From NCBI GenBank assembly GCA_030696545.1, contig JAUYSA010000377.1, positions 1-13,762 on the forward strand: a stretch of 13,762 nt of DNA, read 5' to 3'. The DNA comes from Hyphomonadaceae bacterium (GTDB taxonomy: Bacteria > Pseudomonadota > Alphaproteobacteria > Caulobacterales > Hyphomonadaceae). Every line of letters starts with the position of its first letter. The stretch's first letter is position 1. The notes beneath the pieces were generated by a model that had not been told where the DNA came from, did not search any database, and was given only the letters and a program-made list of their open reading frames with translations. Shown in pieces: positions 13,513 to 13,762 of this stretch. The position numbers and the translations under genes were made by a program.

Positions 13513-13762
13513 GCCAGCCGAACCTTCAGCAAGCCGCTCTCCGAACCTGTGATCACGATCTGGTCGCCCTCGACAATCACGGTCTCGTCCGACTGCTTGG
13601 CGAGCCACACCGTGTCGCCCACCTTAACCTTGCCCTGGCGCTGATCGAAATTCGTGGCCGCCTCGCCGCGCTGCCCAACCATGCCGGCAAGCCGGTCGTT
13701 CAGATGCGGATGCGTCGTGGTCCGCGTGCGCAGCCCCTTGAACAGCGTCCGCCCCGAGATCA
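13509..13762 (-). CDS. NfeD-like protein, 3' part (C-terminal OB-fold domain)
   Basis: The minus-strand frame is open from the window edge (13762) to a TAA at 13511-13509, giving 83 residues. The visible sequence includes LNDRLAGMVGQRGEAAT, then GKVKVGDTVWLAKQS, IVEGDQIVITGSESGLLKVRLA. This is the C-terminal OB-fold of NfeD/YbbK proteins: a Gly-x-x-Gly-Glu-Ala-x-Thr strand, a Gly-Asp-x-x-Trp-x-Ala strand, and a final Gly-Asp-x-Ile-x-Val...Leu-x-Val strand. NfeD proteins are membrane-anchored partners of SPFH/stomatin proteins; their N-terminal helices, and any SPFH gene, would lie beyond 13762. The stop overlaps that of the 280-residue gene by 4 bases in convergent orientation. Whether this is the short type (NfeD1b) or the long protease-bearing type cannot be seen. 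Confidence 0.75.
   Translation of the reverse strand, partial: ISGRTLFKGLRTRTTTHPHLNDRLAGMVGQRGEAATNFDQRQGKVKVGDTVWLAKQSDETVIVEGDQIVITGSESGLLKVRLA

Noticed and set aside
1..13762. Search for tRNA genes, CRISPR repeats, insertion-sequence ends, integrases or toxin-antitoxin pairs
   Set aside because: No tRNA T-loop in a foldable context, no regularly spaced direct repeats, no transposase or integrase motifs, and no recognisable toxin-antitoxin pair were seen.

Overview
The window is gene-dense, GC-rich bacterial chromosome with short intergenic gaps, C-ending codon preference and several genes lacking a clear Shine-Dalgarno. Gene content (ispH, thrB and rnhA kept close together, a YhdH/AcuI-type reductase, an M28 lipoprotein peptidase, DUF1801 and DUF4287 proteins, a pirin) points to an alphaproteobacterium. 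A Hyphomonadaceae/Caulobacterales-like source is my guess; the sequence alone does not prove the family. I see no tRNA, rRNA, CRISPR array, insertion sequence, integrase or phage gene.

Layout. 1-515 (+): 3' part of a pirin-family gene. 523-1506 (-): YhdH/AcuI oxidoreductase, convergent with the pirin. 1695-3691 (+): M28 lipoprotein peptidase followed 2 bases later by a small DUF4287 protein with a lysine/alanine/proline tail. 3705-6559 (-): a three-gene unit, read as lipoprotein, argS, YsnE-like GNAT acetyltransferase, with a candidate promoter upstream and a terminator-like hairpin at its end. 6684-7658 (+): ispH. 7730-9094 (+): exported sulfatase. 9078-9968 (-): two adjacent DUF1801 genes with histone-H1-like N-terminal tails. 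10074-11033 (+): thrB (homoserine kinase), then a small four-helix membrane protein (11041-11484) with codon use unlike its neighbours. 11477-12085 (-): tail-anchored hypothetical protein. 12136-12582 (+): rnhA. 12670-13512 (+): 280-residue hypothetical protein. 13509-13762 (-): 3' part of an NfeD-like gene.

How it fits together. The backbone is housekeeping: argS (translation), ispH (last step of the MEP isoprenoid pathway), thrB (threonine synthesis) and rnhA (R-loop and primer removal). ispH, thrB and rnhA sit close together in many alphaproteobacteria; here the order and strand are kept, but a sulfatase, a DUF1801 pair and two orphan membrane-associated proteins lie between them. No complete new defence or metabolic system is evident. 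The most open questions are the three small proteins with H1-like tails, the atypical membrane protein with a terminator-like hairpin inside it, and the two uncharacterised proteins flanking rnhA.
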